Assembly (NCBI GenBank): GCA_965200355.1
Contig: OZ241351.1
Span: 62,001 to 126,000, forward strand
Direction: 5' to 3'
Origin: Bin18 sp965200355
GTDB lineage: Bacteria > Desulfobacterota > Binatia > Bin18
DNA: 64,000 bases
The notes under the pieces are model-generated. The model was given only the letters and a program-made list of their open reading frames with translations. It did not search any database and was not told where the DNA came from. The translations under genes were made by a program, and so were the position numbers. Of this stretch, positions 61,106 to 64,000 are shown piece by piece (the stretch's first letter is position 1; each line of letters starts with the position of its first letter).

Positions 61106-63907
61106 ATGCCGTTGTCATTAGTGAACGGTGCTCGCCTTTTTATGGAACGGCTCTACCTGCTCGTCATTAACCGGCCAAAGACCTTCCTCTTTCTGCTCTT
61201 CACTCTCACCTGCGTCTTTGGCGTGTACGCCAAAGACCTGCGTCTGGACAGCTCGGTTGAAAGCCTCCTCAGCCAAGACAGCCCGGACAGTCAGTATTAC
61301 GCCGAAGTCCGCCGGCTCTTTGGCAGCGATGAAGTTGGCGTGGTCGGCCTGCTGGCCGACGATATCTATACGACGCAGGTCTTGCGCAAAATTGCCCGGC
61401 TGACCGAGGCGCTGACGCAAATCGAGGGCGTCCAAGATGTGCTCAGCCTGACCACCGCGGTTGACCCCATTGCCGATGTGGTCGAGCCACCGCTTTTGGT
61501 CCCACGCATCCCCACCGAGCCGGCCGAACTGGATGCTCTTCGGGAAACGCTGGCCGACCGGCCTATCTATCTCAAGAATCTGGTGGCCGAAAACGGAAAA
61601 GCCGCGGCCATCAATATCTTCTTCGCCGATATGGGCGACGAGGAATTCATGCAGCGAGGAATCGACGCGCAAATCCAGGCCCTCCTTGATGCGGAACGCG
61701 CAACCGGGCCGGAACAACTGTTTTATACCGGCCTACCCCGCTTCAAAGTCTATGCCGCCCGCGTCATGCAAAGTGATTTGACCCGCTTCGTCCCCCTGAC
61801 CCTGGGCGCGATTGTGTTCGTCCTCTTTCTGAGCTTTCGCTCTCTCCGGGGGATGGTGTTGCCGGCCCTGACGGTGGTCGTCAGTCTGATTTGGACGCTG
61901 GGCCTGATGGTGCTCGCCGGCAGCAGCCTCAGCCTGGGGAGTATTGCCCTCCCCCCGCTGATTCTGGTGTTAGGGACGGCCTATTCGCTTCACATGGTGG
62001 CCGAGTATTATGAGTTGGCCCAGCCAGAGAGAGCGGTGCGGGACGTTGTGCTGGAGACGCTCAGGAAAACCAGTCCGCCGATTTGTATTACCGCGCTGAC
62101 CACTGTGCTCGGCTTCCTCTCCTTGGGCGTGAATCCGCTGACCAGTATTCGAGAAATGGGGATTTTCTCGTCGATGGGTATTCTGATTGCTTTTCTCCTA
62201 TCTATTCTCCTGGTCCCAGCCGTGCTGACCCAGTTGCGTCTGCCGGCCAACCCGGCGGGGGCGTTTGCCCCTGGGGTCACCGCGGGGCTGCGCCGTATCG
62301 GTCGCTTTGCCATTCAGCACCGGCTGAGCGTTATCGGGGTGGCGTTGCTTTGCGCCGGGGTGGCGGTCTGGAACCTGGCCTCAATTCGGGTCGATTCGAA
62401 TTTCCAGGCGTTCTTCCGCCCCAACGACCCGGTTCGCCAGGCCACCGACGCGATTAACGAGCATCTGGTCGGGAGTATGGCGTTTTATGTCGTGATTGAT
62501 GGGGCCGAAAAAGACGCGATGAAACAGTGGGATACCTTGCGCCGGATCAAAGACCTGCAAGCCTATATCGACAGCCGGCCGGGTGTCGATAAAACCGTTT
62601 CGTTTGTGGACTACTGTGATCTGCTCGACCGTGGGGCGCAGGCCGGCGGAGGGGGGCTGATAGTCGGGCCGGCGGGCGAGCTGCTGTCGGCTCCACCCCC
62701 AGCAAACCCCACTACCTTCTGGCAGGAGCCGTCTCAACTCCGGGCTGTCATGCAGCTCGTGGCCGGCAGTCCAAATAGTTTTCGGTCGGTTGCCAGCCCG
62801 GACTTTGCGCGCTCGAATATCCTGGTCCGCACCACGCTGTCCGGCTCACAGGAGATTTCCGCACTCGCGGCACAAATTACGGCCTACGCCCAGGAGCACT
62901 TTCCGCCCGACCTCAAGGTCCGCCCCACCGGCAATCTGATTCTCCTGACCAGGACCACCGGCGATATTATTACCGGCCAAATTCGGAGTCTGTCTCTGGC
63001 CGCGGGTGTCATCTTCATTATTATGTCGGCCATGTTTCTGTCCCTGCGGATTGGCCTGATCGCCATGCTCCCCAACATTTTTCCGATTGTGATTTTTTTC
63101 GGGCTGATGGGGCTCTCGGGGGCGGTGCTCAACCTGGGGACCAGCATTATCGCCGCGATAGCCCTCGGGATTGCCGTGGATAATACCGTGCACTTGATGA
63201 CCAGGCTGAGCACAGAGGTGCACACCGCCCCAGACCAGGAGACCGCCCTGCTCCGCACCCTCGGGACCGTGGGCAAGCCGAGCCTGTATGCCTCTGTTAT
63301 CTTATTGCTCGGCTTTCTGGTGTTGTGTTTTTCGACGTTTGTGCCAATCCAGGAATTTGGGATGCTCTCGGCGGCCACCATGATTGTGGCCTTTGGGGCG
63401 GATGTGGTCCTGTTGCCGGCCTTGCTCGCCACCACCAAAATCATCACCCTGTGGGAGGTCCTATACCTGAAACTCGGGCGGGACCCGCAGAAGACGATTC
63501 CCCTGTTTGCCGGGCTGCGGCCCCTGCAAGCCAAAATTGTCACGCTGATGGGGGAGTTTCGGACCTTTGACAAAGGGGACTTCATCGTGAGACAGGGCGA
63601 GGTCGGGCGAGAGATGTTCGTCCTGATCAACGGCCGGGCCGACGCCCGGCTTACGGTTGACGGCACGTCCAAGCTGCTCCGCACTATGGAACGCGGCGAT
63701 GTCATTGGCGAGATGGCCCTCATTCGTCACAATCAGCGCACCGCGGACGTCATTGCCGTAGACGATGCCGAGGCGATTGTCGTGAATGAGCGCTTCTTGG
63801 ACCGTATGCAAAAACGCTATCCCCGGATTGGGGCCCGGATATTTCTGAATATCGCCAAGATATTGAGTGATCGTCTGGACGATGTGTCTCGCCGCGGCGT
63901 GGCCTAA
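61106..63907 (+). CDS. MMPL/RND-family transporter with C-terminal cyclic-nucleotide-binding domain
   Basis: 933 residues. A first membrane helix (TFLFLLFTLTCVFGVYA) is followed by a periplasmic loop, a helix bundle (about 230-410) and a repeated half with a second loop and bundle, as in MMPL/HpnN-type exporters. The motif IALGIAVDNTVHLMTRL is in the second bundle. After residue 780 comes a cNMP-binding domain, ending in GDVIGEMALIRHNQRTADVIAV. It has the Glu and Arg of the phosphate-binding cassette. A divergent class III cyclase gene suggests that the cyclic nucleotide controls transport. Confidence 0.88.
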   Translation: MPLSLVNGARLFMERLYLLVINRPKTFLFLLFTLTCVFGVYAKDLRLDSSVESLLSQDSPDSQYYAEVRRLFGSDEVGVVGLLADDIYTTQVLRKIARLTEALTQIEGVQDVLSLTTAVDPIADVVEPPLLVPRIPTEPAELDALRETLADRPIYLKNLVAENGKAAAINIFFADMGDEEFMQRGIDAQIQALLDAERATGPEQLFYTGLPRFKVYAARVMQSDLTRFVPLTLGAIVFVLFLSFRSLRGMVLPALTVVVSLIWTLGLMVLAGSSLSLGSIALPPLILVLGTAYSLHMVAEYYELAQPERAVRDVVLETLRKTSPPICITALTTVLGFLSLGVNPLTSIREMGIFSSMGILIAFLLSILLVPAVLTQLRLPANPAGAFAPGVTAGLRRIGRFAIQHRLSVIGVALLCAGVAVWNLASIRVDSNFQAFFRPNDPVRQATDAINEHLVGSMAFYVVIDGAEKDAMKQWDTLRRIKDLQAYIDSRPGVDKTVSFVDYCDLLDRGAQAGGGGLIVGPAGELLSAPPPANPTTFWQEPSQLRAVMQLVAGSPNSFRSVASPDFARSNILVRTTLSGSQEISALAAQITAYAQEHFPPDLKVRPTGNLILLTRTTGDIITGQIRSLSLAAGVIFIIMSAMFLSLRIGLIAMLPNIFPIVIFFGLMGLSGAVLNLGTSIIAAIALGIAVDNTVHLMTRLSTEVHTAPDQETALLRTLGTVGKPSLYASVILLLGFLVLCFSTFVPIQEFGMLSAATMIVAFGADVVLLPALLATTKIITLWEVLYLKLGRDPQKTIPLFAGLRPLQAKIVTLMGEFRTFDKGDFIVRQGEVGREMFVLINGRADARLTVDGTSKLLRTMERGDVIGEMALIRHNQRTADVIAVDDAEAIVVNERFLDRMQKRYPRIGARIFLNIAKILSDRLDDVSRRGVA

Positions 63908-63939
63908 GCAAGCGCCGGACGCGCCTGGGAACCCGCTCT

Positions 63940-64000
63940 ATGCTGCGTCATCTGCATGTCAAAAATCTCGCCTTGATCGACGATTTGGAACTATCGTTTG
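63940..64000 (+). CDS. recN: DNA repair protein RecN, first codons only
   Basis: MLRHLHVKNLALIDDLELSF from the ATG at 63940 to the window end matches the start of RecN, an SMC-like ATPase acting at double-strand breaks. The remainder lies outside. The short match makes this likely, not certain. Confidence 0.75.
   Translation, partial: MLRHLHVKNLALIDDLELSF

Overview
The window is about 60% GC and gene-dense. It comes from a Gram-negative bacterium: it carries an LpxL/HtrB-type lipid A acyltransferase, a lipoprotein and a site-2 protease. Gene content (CoA-transferases, luciferase-like monooxygenases, a Rieske oxygenase, an HpnH-like radical SAM enzyme, large MMPL and VWA proteins, a leucine-rich-repeat surface protein) resembles uncultured Tectomicrobia/Entotheonella- or Desulfobacterota-like lineages. 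No rRNA or tRNA gene was seen, so this placement is inference.

Layout. (1) 1-7937: a type I restriction-modification locus, hsdM (cut by the window edge) - hepT/mntA toxin-antitoxin - hsdS - unknown gene - hsdR. hsdS has a one-base frameshift and carries, in frame, a 541-bp element with perfect 28-bp terminal inverted repeats that encodes a DUF559 (Vsr-like) nuclease. hsdR has two in-frame stops. (2) 8261-22112: catabolic enzymes, namely SDR, 2-hydroxyacid dehydrogenase, Rieske oxygenase plus a small partner, two LLM flavoproteins, methyltransferase, dienelactone hydrolase, thiolase, GOLPH3-like and STAS proteins, CaiB-type CoA-transferase, a broken aminotransferase and a nitrilase-fold protein without its cysteine. 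(3) 22144-23682: a stand-alone HsdR-N-like nuclease and a hicBA pair. (4) 23729-32001: EthD protein, formamidase, then a leftward run of HpnH-like radical SAM, Zn alcohol dehydrogenase, cupin, transaldolase-glucose-6-phosphate isomerase fusion, ribose-5-phosphate isomerase and a DUF924 protein. (5) 32286-35039: a decayed or mis-assembled surface-protein gene preceded by short tandem repeats and nested tiny ORFs. (6) 35233-43679: DUF4139 protein, a second CoA-transferase, D-aminoacylase-like amidohydrolase, PqqC-like protein, Smr protein, two exported proteins and a ferritin-like protein. (7) 43703-51800: lipid A acyltransferase, dCMP deaminase, M50 protease, thioesterase, engB, glycosyltransferase, SPL-type radical SAM protein, flavin reductase, gpmA. 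(8) 51920-58560: a DUF58/VWA (Bat-like) operon headed by an unknown gene and without moxR. (9) 58765-63907: a class III cyclase/AAA-type protein (frameshifted) divergent from an MMPL transporter that ends in a cyclic-nucleotide-binding domain; recN begins at the right edge.

Two themes cross the window. First, a family of GC-rich palindromic repeats lies between genes and also inside coding sequences. Second, several genes are interrupted. The resolvable frameshifts are all one-base losses in C or G runs, which raises assembly error as an alternative to real decay. The nonsense codons are all explicable as single base changes.
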